A model generated the notes under the pieces. The model was not told where the DNA came from and did no database searches. It saw only the letters and a program-made list of their open reading frames with translations. From positions 305,845 through 369,844 of the forward strand of contig JADKJG010000003.1 in assembly GCA_016722375.1 (NCBI GenBank): a stretch of 64,000 nucleotides of DNA, written 5' to 3'. Source of the DNA: Bacteroidota bacterium. Lineage in GTDB: Bacteria; Bacteroidota; Bacteroidia; Chitinophagales; LD1. Each line of letters begins with the position of its first letter. Positions within the stretch are counted from its first letter, which is position 1. Below, piece after piece: positions 47,533-56,622 of this stretch. Made by a program: the position numbers and the translations under genes.

Positions 47533-47627
47533 TTTCGAGGGAACAGGCCTCAATGGCACTTTTATTTTCAGAAATGCTTAGAAAGGCTCAAAATCAAGCG
47601 GTTTAACACCAAAATTGAGGATATGAG

Positions 47628-47921
47628 TATCCATATTCAATTTTCTTCGATAGGAATTTGATTTCTATCTCCCCCAATTTCATTTCCCTTGATAGGAATT
47701 TCATTTTCTTCCATAGGAATTCAGTTTCTGCCGATAGGAATTTGATTTCTGCCGATAGGAATTTGATTTCTGCCGATAGGAATTTCATTTTAATCCGTAG
47801 GAATTCGGTTTCCCTTGATAGGAATTTCATTTTGTTCCACCTATAATTGATTTTAGTCTATCCATAATTGATTTTGATAGACCTATAATCCACTTTTCCC
47901 GACCAGTATTTCGTTTCTGTT
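47628..47921. repeat. 21-bp-phased degenerate tandem array C (14 units)
   Basis: Units begin at 47628, 47649, 47670 and so on to 47901, all exactly 21 bases apart. Central units read GATAGGAATTTGATTTCTGCC; outer units drift to TATCCATAATTGATTTTGATA and CACCTATAATTGATTTTAGTC. One unit forms GATAG ... CTATC (47649-47653 with 47665-47669); others have GGAA ... TTCC. No indel and no spacer were found. Apart from the palindrome at 47504, the remaining bases of the 47500-48055 gap show nothing. Confidence 0.88.
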
Positions 47922-48055
47922 GGAGCCGTTTTGAAAGGAAGGGAAGTTGGGGCGATGTAGGGCGCGGTCGGGTACACACCAAAAGATATCTAGTAGATAA
48001 TGATTAGCCGCTAGTGGTTAAGGGTTGGCCGATGGGCGGTCAGCTTTGGAATTTT

Positions 48056-50203
48056 TTAGTTGACTTGCTCCATCATTTTGTTGTAGGTCTTGATGAAGAT
48101 GGCGCCGAGGTTTTTGTGTGGGGGGATGTAGTCGAGGAAGCCTTCGTAGGCGAGGGGTGTGGTTTTGACTTTGGCTTCGAGTTGGGTCCAGAGGGTTAGC
48201 CATTGGAGGTCGTGGCTGGAGGAGATGTGGTCTGCGAGGAGACGGATCATGGGGTTGTTGACGAACATGGTGCCGATTTGTTTGGAGGAGATGATGTTGG
48301 CATCGGGCGAGCGCTCGATGATGGAGGAGATGGAGTTGTAGCCGCCGCAGGAGCCGAGGACGAAGACTTGGGTGGATTCTTTGATTTTTTCGATGGTTTT
48401 GTAGGCGTAGTAGCTGTGTCCGCGATGGACCATGACGTTGGGCTCGAATTTGTTTTGGTCGAAGAGTTTTTCGATGGCTTCTTGTCCGTCGTATTCGTGT
48501 TTGGGTTTGTTGGCATAGATGTGGACGGGTAGGCCAGTGCGGGATTGGAGGAGGATGTAGGCGCCGGAGTCGGCGATGGTGTATTTGTTGTCGGCAAAGG
48601 ATCTGAGGAAGGTGGCGAAGGAGGCGTCGCCGTCTTCGTCGTCGTAGAAGTAGATGATCCATCGGCTGATGGTGTCGCGGCCAAAGAGTTTTTCGCTGGC
48701 GATTCGGTCGAAGGGAGGGAGGGCGTATTGGGAGGAGATGGAGGCGAACCAGTTGTCGCCCTGTGGCTGGTGGTTGACGAAGAGGTTGGAGAGGAGGCCG
48801 TAGATGATGAGGCCCCGTTGGTTGTTTTTAGCGTTGAGTTTGAGGTATTCGAAGCGGATGGTGGCTTTGAGGATTCGGAGGACGAGGCTGTCGGTGATGC
48901 TGCTGAAGGCGTCGGCGACTTGAACGGCTTGTGAGAGGTCGGGGTAGGTTTCGAGGCCGGAGGCAAATTTGATCATGAGCATTTGTTTGTGGAGGGGGCT
49001 CATGCTGTCGAGGAATTCGCCGAGTTTGCCAAAGCTGGCGCACATTTTGATGAAGGTTCGGAATTTGTTGTAGCCGAGGGATTCGAGAAATTCGTGGCCG
49101 GACATGTTGGCGCTTTTGGTCATCATTCTTTTGAAGAGGGCGTTGAAGGTGGAGGTGAAGATTTCTTCTTCGCTATAGACCATGAGGGTGTAGAGTTCTT
49201 CGGGGGTGAAGTCTTCGATGGAGGCGAATCGTTTGGCATCGGGCTCGTTGTGGAGGTCGTTGAGCACGCGCACGAATTTGAGGGCGTAGATTTCGAGTTC
49301 GGTTTCGAGGGAGTGGACGGCGAGGGGGTTTTCTTTGGAGCGGATGCGGAGCATGGCGCGCAAATAGGCGCGGGGGTCGGCGCCGGTTTTGTCGGCTTCT
49401 TCGGCGGTGCTCGCGCCGTTGACTATGTCGTCGAGTAGGGTGAAGGCATTGGAGCGACGGCCAAATTTTTCGTTGATGTCGAGGATGGCTTTGATGACGG
49501 TGTCGTCGCTTTTTCTCAGGGTTTCAAAGATAGGGTTGCCGGGGTTGAAGTATCGTTTGACGGTGACGGGTGCCATTTTTGCACTGCCGATAATGACTCT
49601 GGAGGCGTAGTCTTTGTTGGCGTAGATGTTGTAGTTGCTAAAGACGAGGTCGGGACGGCTGCGGGAGGCGAAAATCAGAAAGGAGTCTACGCCGGTTTCT
49701 TCTTTCACAAAGGCAAGTAGGTTTAAGGATTGGGTGACGTTTTTGATGAGAAAGGGGAAAAGTTTGTTTTGATTCAGGGCGTGTAAAGCGCCTTCCATAA
49801 AGCGAAAGCTCTGGTCAAAACGTTTTATTTGGTAAACGCTGTAGGAGTTGACTTTGAGAAGTTGTGCATAGAGTTGGTCGTTGTAGTTTTTGATTTTGCC
49901 GGCGCTGATATTTCTGTCGGCAATGATTTGTTGGATGGAATCTACGAGACCGAAGTAGGTTTTGTTGGCATAGGCATTGATGATGGAGTCGCCTAAGTCC
50001 ACTTGGCCATCTAGTTCGCTGTCGTATAGATCTATGCGGCTCTGTTCGCGCTCAATACGAAAGTCGGGCTTGATAGCATTTTTGTTTCTGGTGGAATCAG
50101 CAGAAGCAAAAATCGAAGTAGAAAGAGTCAGAAGAAAGAGGAAGGAGGCTGAAAAAACTATTCCGGTGTAGGGATACAGGCTCCTGCGATGAGATGGGAA
50201 CAT
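48056..50203 (-). CDS. Exported protein with caspase-like His/Cys signature, paralog A
   Basis: A 715-residue protein. Its ATG (50203) follows the stop of paralog B without a gap (TGAATG), so it is translationally coupled. A hydrophobic core at about 15-33 (TGIVFSASFLFLLTL) serves as signal peptide. Residues about 60-470 are mostly helical. Near the C-terminus VMVHRGHSYYAY (about 595) and VFVLGSCGGYNS (about 622), each after a hydrophobic strand, match the His-then-Cys arrangement of clan CD peptidases (caspase, gingipain, CHAT), and are conserved in paralog B. Proteolytic activity is inference. Codon use is odd: from about 49900 to the 3' end almost every codon that can end in C does so, unlike paralog B and other neighbours. 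Confidence 0.7.
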   Translation of the reverse strand: MFPSHRRSLYPYTGIVFSASFLFLLTLSTSIFASADSTRNKNAIKPDFRIEREQSRIDLYDSELDGQVDLGDSIINAYANKTYFGLVDSIQQIIADRNISAGKIKNYNDQLYAQLLKVNSYSVYQIKRFDQSFRFMEGALHALNQNKLFPFLIKNVTQSLNLLAFVKEETGVDSFLIFASRSRPDLVFSNYNIYANKDYASRVIIGSAKMAPVTVKRYFNPGNPIFETLRKSDDTVIKAILDINEKFGRRSNAFTLLDDIVNGASTAEEADKTGADPRAYLRAMLRIRSKENPLAVHSLETELEIYALKFVRVLNDLHNEPDAKRFASIEDFTPEELYTLMVYSEEEIFTSTFNALFKRMMTKSANMSGHEFLESLGYNKFRTFIKMCASFGKLGEFLDSMSPLHKQMLMIKFASGLETYPDLSQAVQVADAFSSITDSLVLRILKATIRFEYLKLNAKNNQRGLIIYGLLSNLFVNHQPQGDNWFASISSQYALPPFDRIASEKLFGRDTISRWIIYFYDDEDGDASFATFLRSFADNKYTIADSGAYILLQSRTGLPVHIYANKPKHEYDGQEAIEKLFDQNKFEPNVMVHRGHSYYAYKTIEKIKESTQVFVLGSCGGYNSISSIIERSPDANIISSKQIGTMFVNNPMIRLLADHISSSHDLQWLTLWTQLEAKVKTTPLAYEGFLDYIPPHKNLGAIFIKTYNKMMEQVN

Positions 50204-52309
50204 TCAGACTCCAAGTATTTTATAATAGGCACGGATAAAAATGGATTCGAGGTTTTTGTTGGGTGGAATATAGTCACTAAAGTATTGATTGTTTCCAAAG
50301 CGGCTGCGCATCTTGTCCCAAAAATCATTCCATTCGATGTCGTTGCCCTTCCGGATGTTTTCATTCAGGGCATAGAGCATGGCATCGTTCAAGGCTTTGG
50401 TTCCGATTTGTTTTGTAGCGATGATGTGGGCATCGGGAGCGTTTTTGAGGGCGATGGATATTTTGTAGAAGCCGCCACAAGAACCTACAAAAATTAATTT
50501 GGAGGATGGAGGAATTTTTTCGAGGGTGGATTCGGTATAAACGCTGTGTCCGCGATGAACGACCACGACCGGCAAAAGATATTTTTCCTTAAAGTAGTTG
50601 TTGATAGCGGTCACGCCCTCCACTTCGAGTTCGGGCTTGTTGGCAAAAATCTCCACTTTCAAACCTTTTTTAGAATAGATGCGGACATAGGGGCCTTTGT
50701 CCTCGAAACCCCAATTCGATTCGCTTCTATAGGTGTTTAAGAAATTGATGTAGGAACCTTTGCCATCGGCATCGTTGTAAAAATACATTTGCTCGACACA
50801 TACATCTGTGGTATCGAACAGTTCTGAGGAACGCAAGGAACTAACGGGCGTTATTTTAAACTGTCGGGAGACTTTTTTATACCATCCTTCTTCTACCTGT
50901 GCGTTTCCGGAAATCATACTGGAAAGCACTCCGTATAAAGAAATTCCAATTTGATCATCCGAGGCCTTCACGCGCTCATATTCTTTTTTGATGTTGGTTT
51001 GTAGTAAGGCAAGTAGTTTAGAATCGGTCATATTAGTAATGGCTTCCACCACCAAAACAACGGAGGTGAGGTCGTCCTTCTGTGATTCTAAGTTGGAGGT
51101 GTATGCGATAAGCAATTTTTCTTTTGCCTCGGGCGAAAACTTGGCCAGAAACTCTTCCATCCTTCCAAAACTAGAGCACATCGAAATAAAATCTCTGAAT
51201 TGATTTTGGTTAACGGATTGAAGAAAATCTTCGCCATCTTGTTCCGGCAATTTTTTCATGAACCGGTTGAACAGTCCGTTGAAGGTGGAGGTGAAAATTT
51301 CGTCGCGACCATATAACATCAGGAAATACAAGTCGGCAGAAGATAATTCTTCAATGCAGCCAAAGGGTTGAAAATTGCCTCCGGCCACCTTGTCATTGAT
51401 TTCGCGAATAAAGCGAAGGCTGAAATCGCCCATGACATGATCAATACTGTACTTGCCTATATAATCGGGCTTTGAAATAATCTGAACGATTTCTGAGAAT
51501 AGCACTTTAGGCTCTTGGCAAATAGCCATCGCCTGTTTCGTATCTATCGTGTTGTCCATCAGGTTGTTGAGCAGCAACAGAGGTTTGCTTTGATAGCCTA
51601 TTTCTTGATGAAGTTCCAGAATCTTTTTGACCACCGGATCGGGGCTGCTTTGCAAAAGAACGCTTACGGAGTGTCGCGGAGTGTACATATACCGACGAAT
51701 AGATAGCGGGGCATAGTAGGCACATCGCTCTAATATTTTTCTACAATAGTATTTCCCTTTGAAGTCATCTATCTTTTTCAGCAATTCATCCGGCTCTCGT
51801 TGGGCGGCATACATCAATACCTCTTCGGCATAGTTTTCGTTGATAAAAGAAGGAATGGTCTGAATAGTATTGAGAATATTTTTTTTCATGGTAAGCACGG
51901 TTCTAGTTTGCTGATCTAGAACAATACTCATAGGCTCAACAATTTCAAACCTCGGCAAGGGAATAGTCGCTTTTTTCTCTAAAGAGACAGCAAGCGGGGA
52001 TGGAGAAAGAGGAACGAAGGAAACCGCCTGTTTTTTTGACAACGGCCCCACCACGGTTTCCCTATTCTTTGCATTGGGGGATGTTGGTTTTATAGCGATT
52101 GTGTCCTCTTGCTTATTGAGAAAACCACTCGAAACATTTGGCAACAAACCTGAATTCTGGGTAGTAGCGTTCGCCGGTTCGGGATTTAAACTCTCTGCTG
52201 TCTTATATATATGGGCAGTACTGTCTGCCAGAGACCCTGCGTACAGCAAGCAGGAATGACTCCAAAGACAAGCACCAAGAAAAAATAACAAGGAGCTCAG
52301 TCGTTTCAT
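50204..52309 (-). CDS. Exported protein with caspase-like His/Cys signature, paralog B
   Basis: A 701-residue protein. The ATG at 52309 (MKRLSSLLFFLGACLWSHS) was chosen because it starts a good signal peptide; an open upstream extension of 67 codons lacks protein character and would bury it. A Ser/Pro/Asn-rich linker (about 30-110) is followed by a long helical region shared with paralog A (for example LYGRDEIFTSTFNGLFNRFM and MCSSFGRMEEFL). The C-terminal block VVVHRGHSVYTES and LIFVGSCGGFYK holds the presumed His/Cys pair. Codon use is ordinary for the window. It is the first gene of a two-gene leftward operon and diverges from a small lipoprotein gene. The function is unknown; peptidase is a hypothesis. 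Confidence 0.7.
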   Translation of the reverse strand: MKRLSSLLFFLGACLWSHSCLLYAGSLADSTAHIYKTAESLNPEPANATTQNSGLLPNVSSGFLNKQEDTIAIKPTSPNAKNRETVVGPLSKKQAVSFVPLSPSPLAVSLEKKATIPLPRFEIVEPMSIVLDQQTRTVLTMKKNILNTIQTIPSFINENYAEEVLMYAAQREPDELLKKIDDFKGKYYCRKILERCAYYAPLSIRRYMYTPRHSVSVLLQSSPDPVVKKILELHQEIGYQSKPLLLLNNLMDNTIDTKQAMAICQEPKVLFSEIVQIISKPDYIGKYSIDHVMGDFSLRFIREINDKVAGGNFQPFGCIEELSSADLYFLMLYGRDEIFTSTFNGLFNRFMKKLPEQDGEDFLQSVNQNQFRDFISMCSSFGRMEEFLAKFSPEAKEKLLIAYTSNLESQKDDLTSVVLVVEAITNMTDSKLLALLQTNIKKEYERVKASDDQIGISLYGVLSSMISGNAQVEEGWYKKVSRQFKITPVSSLRSSELFDTTDVCVEQMYFYNDADGKGSYINFLNTYRSESNWGFEDKGPYVRIYSKKGLKVEIFANKPELEVEGVTAINNYFKEKYLLPVVVVHRGHSVYTESTLEKIPPSSKLIFVGSCGGFYKISIALKNAPDAHIIATKQIGTKALNDAMLYALNENIRKGNDIEWNDFWDKMRSRFGNNQYFSDYIPPNKNLESIFIRAYYKILGV

Positions 52310-52373
52310 AATTGTAATTCTACTTATTTTTGAGATTCTTCGCAATGAAGGTCTGTAAATATGGTGTTCTGTG

Positions 52374-52381
52374 TAGCTTTG
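52374..52381 (+). promoter_or_regulatory. Bacteroidota -7 element TAGCTTTG before the lipoprotein gene
   Basis: An exact TAnnTTTG match 30 bases before the ATG at 52412, inside the divergent region between the caspase-like operon and the lipoprotein. No -33 TTTG is present at standard spacing. Confidence 0.4.
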
Positions 52382-52411
52382 TGCCTTATTAACCTCCGTA
52401 AAGTATTTCAC

Positions 52412-52906
52412 ATGAAACGAATTTCTGTCCTTTTTTTTGTTTGCCTGTTTGCTATTTGGCAACCCTCTTGCAATAGCAAAGCAAAACAGGCAAAAACTTA
52501 CCATGAGCAAATCCTTCTATCCGTTCAAGCAGTGATAGACAGTTCGCTAGATTTCGGCGATGCTGTTCAAAGTTACGAAAAACAACGGATAATTTCTACT
52601 GAAAGGAATTATGCCGGATTGGTGAATCGTACCATGAATAAAATAAATGCCACTGGAAGTTTTAGACAAGATACGGTGCTTCAATACTACGCCAATGAAA
52701 TGCTTGCGTTTTATAAAAAGTCTTTAGAAGATGACATCCTTCCCTACGCGCTTACCCTGCCTGAAGGTGAGCTTTCTGAGGTGCAAAAACATACCCTAGA
52801 CTCGCTGTACGCTAAGATGACGATGATGGAAAATAAGTACTGGGCGCGTTTCGATTGGGCGGAGAAAAAATTTTATCAAGAAAACGAAATCAGCAAAGCA
52901 GAATAG
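52412..52906 (+). CDS. Small helical lipoprotein
   Basis: A 164-residue lipoprotein. The ATG at 52412 (MKRISVLFFVCLFAIW) gives a short basic head, a hydrophobic core and lipobox QPSC; an in-frame ATG 17 codons upstream would spoil the signal. The mature protein is helical and charged (TYHEQILLSVQAVIDSS, YANEMLAFYKKSLEDD, MTMMENKYWARFDWAEKKF), a form seen in Bacteroidota lipoproteins with a four-helix bundle. No named family is recognised. It is divergent from the caspase-like pair and converges on the response-regulator gene. Confidence 0.7.
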   Translation: MKRISVLFFVCLFAIWQPSCNSKAKQAKTYHEQILLSVQAVIDSSLDFGDAVQSYEKQRIISTERNYAGLVNRTMNKINATGSFRQDTVLQYYANEMLAFYKKSLEDDILPYALTLPEGELSEVQKHTLDSLYAKMTMMENKYWARFDWAEKKFYQENEISKAE

Positions 52907-52918
52907 ATTATTGACTGT

Positions 52919-53598
52919 TCAGGTGTCAAATTTATATCCAATACCCTTGATGGTTTTAAAGTAATCGTCTCCGATCTTTTCGCGCAATTTGCGAATGTGT
53001 ACATCAATAGTCCGATCACCCACTATCGTGTCGGTGCCCCACACTTTGTTCAGAATTTCTTCCCGTTTGAATACCTTCCCGGCTTAGACGCTAGTAGATA
53101 AATTAGTTCAAATTCTTTTCGGGGGAGGACAATGTCTTTACCTTCTTTCACCACCATATATCGGTCCCGGTCAATTTCAATATTGCCTACTGTGATTTTC
53201 CCACCTGTTTCATTGGTTTCAAGACGTCGCAGCAAGGCCTTGATTCTGCTCATAAATACACGAGGCTTAATCGGTTTGGTGATATAATCATCTGCGCCTA
53301 CTTCAAACCCTGCTATTTGTGAATAATCCTCATCGCGCGCAGTCAGAAATGTAATCAGTGTATTTTTTAATTTTGGTATGTCCCTCAATTCCCTACAAGT
53401 TTCAATTCCGTCTTTCTTAGGCATCATCAAATCCAGAATGATTAAATGAGGCAGAACTTTTTTTGCCAATTGCAGTCCTTCTACTCCGTCCCGAGCAGTA
53501 TAAACCACAAATCCCTCCTTTTCAAGATTATATTTCATCAAGTCAAGCACATCGGGTTCATCATCCACTAACATCACTCTGATTTCCGTCATTTCCAT
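52919..53598 (-). CDS. OmpR/PhoB-type response regulator (one frameshift at 53078-53080)
   Basis: About 226 residues. The receiver domain (about 5-120) has the acidic pair VDDE, the phospho-acceptor ILDLMMPKKDG, TFLTARDED and the Lys of YITKPIKP. The winged-helix output domain starts at about 135 (ITVGNIEIDRDRY ... FELIYLLASKPG). There the frame breaks: CCC at 53078-53080 is one base short, and with four C the text continues as KVFKREEILNKVWG, TIDVHIRKLREKIG and IKGIGYKF to a stop at 52919. The deduced full protein is a typical PhoB-like activator. No sensor kinase gene is adjacent, so it is an orphan in this window. Confidence 0.85.
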
Positions 53599-53810
53599 TG
53601 GTCTGTCTTTTAATGCGAAGGTATTAGATATGTGTTACTGTAAGGTTAACACAGCATTAAAATACCCGTTGTTTAAGAATATAACAGGCACCTATACAAA
53701 TCACCTCACAGTATCCCTTGTTGAAAAAAGAGCAGCCAATGCTCGATGCATCATAGAAATACATTTTCTTTGTGGCGTAGGAGCTATTTGCAAAATCATT
53801 TTGTCTTCCC

Positions 53811-55121
53811 ATGATTGTTAAAGTTATTCTCACCATTTTTTATCTGCTGCTATTCAATCTTCTGATACATAAGTATAGAAAATTCCAGTTCAGCATTTTC
53901 AAGCCTTGGATTACTCATTTAGTTTTTAACCTGAAGTTTGTTGTCGGGATATTCATCTGGATGATATACACCTTTTATTATACCGATGTTCAACAGAATG
54001 ACATCCACAAATTTTATGATGATGCAGCAGAACTTCACTTCATCAAGACAGAAAGCCCCGCAACATTTTGGAGGCTAATGACCGGGGTATCAATGAAACC
54101 GGAAGATGCAGGAAAATTAAGCCAACTGAAAAACTGGAATCGAAATTTTGATGAAGCACCCATCAATGAAAACCGAACGATTATTCGGCTCAATGCCTGG
54201 TTGCTGTTTCTTTCGTTTAAAACTTATCCGGTTCATATTCTGTTCATGTGTTTCATTTCTCTGGTAGGGCTGATTTTGCTTACCGACTCCATTTTTCAGT
54301 TTGTTGAGCCTAAGGCATCTATTCTTTCTTTGTTTGTACTATTCACCCCCTCTGTTTTATTTTGGACATCGGGAGTTATGAAAGAGCCTTTGCTTATGTT
54401 GGGATTGGGTCTGTTTGTTTCCGGCGCCATCCATTTGCGATTCCAAGCTTGGAAATTTAGGCATGTTATTGGTTGGTTATTGGGCAGTGTACTAATTCTC
54501 TTCACAAAATTTTTTGTTTTGGCCTGTCTGGTTCCTTCAACTCTGGCATTCTTTCTTTTCAAAAAGAATGAATCGGGGAGATTTGTTTTTTTGAAATATG
54601 CAGGGATATCCGGTTTGCTTTTAATAGCAGCACTAAATATCCAGCACCTTGTTCCCGGTGTCAACTTGCAAAAAATGCTGTTGAACAAACAGGCACATTC
54701 TATAAAAGAAGCGGAATATCATCATGCGGGAAGTCGGATAGAAATTCCGGAATTGACTTCAAGCCCTATAAGTTTAATCAAAGCGGCTCCCGTTGCACTA
54801 TGGAATACCATAGTCCGGCCCTGGGTTTGGGAAAGTAAAAATGTAATGATGTTGGCGAGTGCCGTGGAGAATATGCTGATGTTGCTTTTTTTGATTCTAT
54901 GCATCTCCTCAACGGATTGGGGGGCGCGCAAAAACTTAGACCTGTTTTTGTTTTTACTTTTTAGCGCTCTGGCTTATTTTGTTCTTATAGGAATAGCCAC
55001 TCCGGTGATTGGCAATTTGGTGCGTTATAAAGCTCCGTTATTACCTCTATTTATGTTTGCATTTATCCTCCGGGTAAGGTCAAACATGATAGCCGACAAT
55101 TTGAAGTTTGTGTTGAGGTAG
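53811..55121 (+). CDS. Multi-pass inner-membrane protein of unknown function
   Basis: A 436-residue protein with about ten hydrophobic segments. A first helix at 3-20 is followed by FVVGIFIWMIYTFYYTD and a periplasmic-type loop (DIHKFYDDAAELH), in which the acidic pair recalls the first loop of GT-C glycosyltransferases and O-antigen polymerase-like proteins. Later features are FTPSVLFWTSGVMKEPLLMLGLGLF, which is reminiscent of ArnT/GT39-like or Wzy-like proteins, and a C-terminal VRYKAPLLPLFMFAF. I cannot assign a substrate. It is a single gene; the 212 bases upstream hold no convincing ORF. Confidence 0.7.
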   Translation: MIVKVILTIFYLLLFNLLIHKYRKFQFSIFKPWITHLVFNLKFVVGIFIWMIYTFYYTDVQQNDIHKFYDDAAELHFIKTESPATFWRLMTGVSMKPEDAGKLSQLKNWNRNFDEAPINENRTIIRLNAWLLFLSFKTYPVHILFMCFISLVGLILLTDSIFQFVEPKASILSLFVLFTPSVLFWTSGVMKEPLLMLGLGLFVSGAIHLRFQAWKFRHVIGWLLGSVLILFTKFFVLACLVPSTLAFFLFKKNESGRFVFLKYAGISGLLLIAALNIQHLVPGVNLQKMLLNKQAHSIKEAEYHHAGSRIEIPELTSSPISLIKAAPVALWNTIVRPWVWESKNVMMLASAVENMLMLLFLILCISSTDWGARKNLDLFLFLLFSALAYFVLIGIATPVIGNLVRYKAPLLPLFMFAFILRVRSNMIADNLKFVLR

Positions 55122-55248
55122 TGCGCAACTAACCTAATTCCGATTGACTGGCAGCCATAGATCTCAAGTTAGTTTTGATATATGGTCTTTTTAAAACAAA
55201 AGGATGCCGTTGCAGTCTCTAATATATTGTCAGCCCTTCATTGAAAAA

Positions 55249-55656
55249 CTATCTGTTCCAAACAAAAATCAGCTCTTGTTTCAAATCCGGATGGAGTGAT
55301 TTTGCTACCGGACAGGTACGGGCAATGTTCTCCATGATGGTCTTTTCTTTATCCGTGAAATGATTGTCAGGAAACTGAATCGTGATGTGAATTTCCGCAA
55401 TTCGCCGCGGCTCGCTACCCATTACTTTGGTTACGGTCAATTCAGTCCCGGTCAGATCTATATTCATATCCCTGGTTTTAATTCCCATCGTAGTGATGAT
55501 ACAACTACCCAAGGCGGTGGCTACCATGTCGGTAGGAGAGAATGCTTGTGCCAGTCCATGATTATCCAGAGGAGCGTCATTGGTAATAGTGGCTCCTGAG
55601 TATAGATGTGTTAAGGTCGTTCGCAGATTGCCTTCATAAATAATTTTAGAGGTCAT
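55249..55656 (-). CDS. OsmC/Ohr family protein
   Basis: A 135-residue cytoplasmic protein with both conserved Cys residues in their usual settings: GSCIITTMG (about 51) and ARTCPVAKSL (about 113), with SPTDMVATALG before the first. Family members reduce organic or fatty-acid hydroperoxides using these two thiols; this sequence fits the OsmC-like branch with a short N-terminus (KIIYEGNLRTTLTH). A TAnnTTTG element lies 21 bases upstream. It is divergent from the gene at 55729. Confidence 0.88.
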   Translation of the reverse strand: MTSKIIYEGNLRTTLTHLYSGATITNDAPLDNHGLAQAFSPTDMVATALGSCIITTMGIKTRDMNIDLTGTELTVTKVMGSEPRRIAEIHITIQFPDNHFTDKEKTIMENIARTCPVAKSLHPDLKQELIFVWNR

Positions 55657-55677
55657 AAATTCTTATTTTTTGTTCGA

Positions 55678-55685
55678 CAAACTTA
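55678..55685 (-). promoter_or_regulatory. Bacteroidota -7 element TAAGTTTG before the OsmC gene
   Basis: An exact TAnnTTTG match on the minus strand, 21 bases before the ATG at 55656. Confidence 0.45.
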
Positions 55686-55728
55686 ATCGAAAACAATATC
55701 GTTTATAGTTTGTAATATTGACTTCGTA

Positions 55729-56481
55729 ATGAAGTGGTTTTTTCCCTTTTTTCTTTTGGCGTTCATGGGCTTGTCCGATGCGTTTTCCCAATCACTGATT
55801 CGGAAAAATTTGGACTTGCAGGATTATCAATACAAGAAAGAGGCATCTGGCGGTGTAAGGGTTCAGACCAACGGGTTTTCAGTTTTTGGCGAAGGGGGTT
55901 GGATTAAAGACCTGAAAAGTACTCGGCTGATTCAAGTTGAATACTCCTATTATATAGACTATAGACAAAAAGGAAAGAGTTCTGATAATGGAGGCAGAAA
56001 ATTTGTTTATGGATTACGCAACCGCTTTCATATTCTTCGTTTCTCTGCTGGAATGAAAAAGACCATAGCCGACAAAGCCGACCGAAACGGGTTGAGGCTA
56101 AGTTTTGTTGGCTTTGGTGGCATCTCTCTCGGGTTGCTGAAGCCTTATTATCTTCTTCTTCGTCAACCAACGGACGTGCCCCCCTATTTTGCAGACGAAA
56201 GATATACAGATGAAAATGCAACTCGCTTTCTAAGTCTTGATTCAATTGTCGGAGCCGGAAGCGCCACCAAGGGTTTAGATAAAATCCAACCTGTACCCGG
56301 AGTTCATGGCAAAATTGCCTTAGACTTTGATTGGGGCAAAAAGGATGAATTTGTCAAAGCGCTGGAAGTTGGCATGATGTTAGACCTCTATTATAAGCGT
56401 GTCCCAATCATGATTAATAGCTCCAATCGTTTTTATCAAGTGGCGCTCTTCGTGTCTTTTCAATTCGGCAAACGCTGGTGA
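55729..56481 (+). CDS. Predicted outer-membrane beta-barrel protein
   Basis: A 250-residue protein. Signal peptide 1-20 (ending SDAFSQ). The mature part is a series of amphipathic beta strands (GVRVQTNGFSVFGEGGWI, RLIQVEYSYYIDYR, LRLSFVGFGGISLGLLKPYYLLL, YQVALFVSFQFGKRW); the terminal aromatic residue is the usual BAM recognition signal of barrel proteins. A loop at about 140-175 is rich in Asp and Pro. No named family is recognised. It is a monocistronic gene between OsmC and the large T9SS propeller gene. Confidence 0.7.
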   Translation: MKWFFPFFLLAFMGLSDAFSQSLIRKNLDLQDYQYKKEASGGVRVQTNGFSVFGEGGWIKDLKSTRLIQVEYSYYIDYRQKGKSSDNGGRKFVYGLRNRFHILRFSAGMKKTIADKADRNGLRLSFVGFGGISLGLLKPYYLLLRQPTDVPPYFADERYTDENATRFLSLDSIVGAGSATKGLDKIQPVPGVHGKIALDFDWGKKDEFVKALEVGMMLDLYYKRVPIMINSSNRFYQVALFVSFQFGKRW

Positions 56482-56564
56482 TATATTGTAAGAATAATGC
56501 AACAGAACTCGTTTTTTTACAATTAAATGACAATGCTCCCTACCAAAGTTTCGTCTATTAGACG

Positions 56565-56572
56565 TATCTTTG
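56565..56572 (+). promoter_or_regulatory. Bacteroidota -7 element TATCTTTG before the propeller gene
   Basis: An exact TAnnTTTG match 50 bases before the ATG at 56623, a normal leader length. The -33 region is not obvious. Confidence 0.5.
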
Positions 56573-56622
56573 TATCTATCTAAAAAACAATCAGGTATTA
56601 TCCATAACATCAACATCATTAA

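Noticed and set aside
47628..47921. CRISPR array
   Set aside because: Units are directly adjacent with no spacers, they are degenerate, and no cas gene is in the window. The same applies to the other three arrays.
48203..49438. Long plus-strand ORFs opposite the caspase-like gene
   Set aside because: They are a shadow of the C-ending codon bias of the minus-strand gene; their products are Gly/Glu/Val-rich and featureless.
53630..53821. 63-codon ORF before the membrane protein gene
   Set aside because: No promoter, no recognisable domain, and it overlaps the start of the supported gene; more likely leader sequence.
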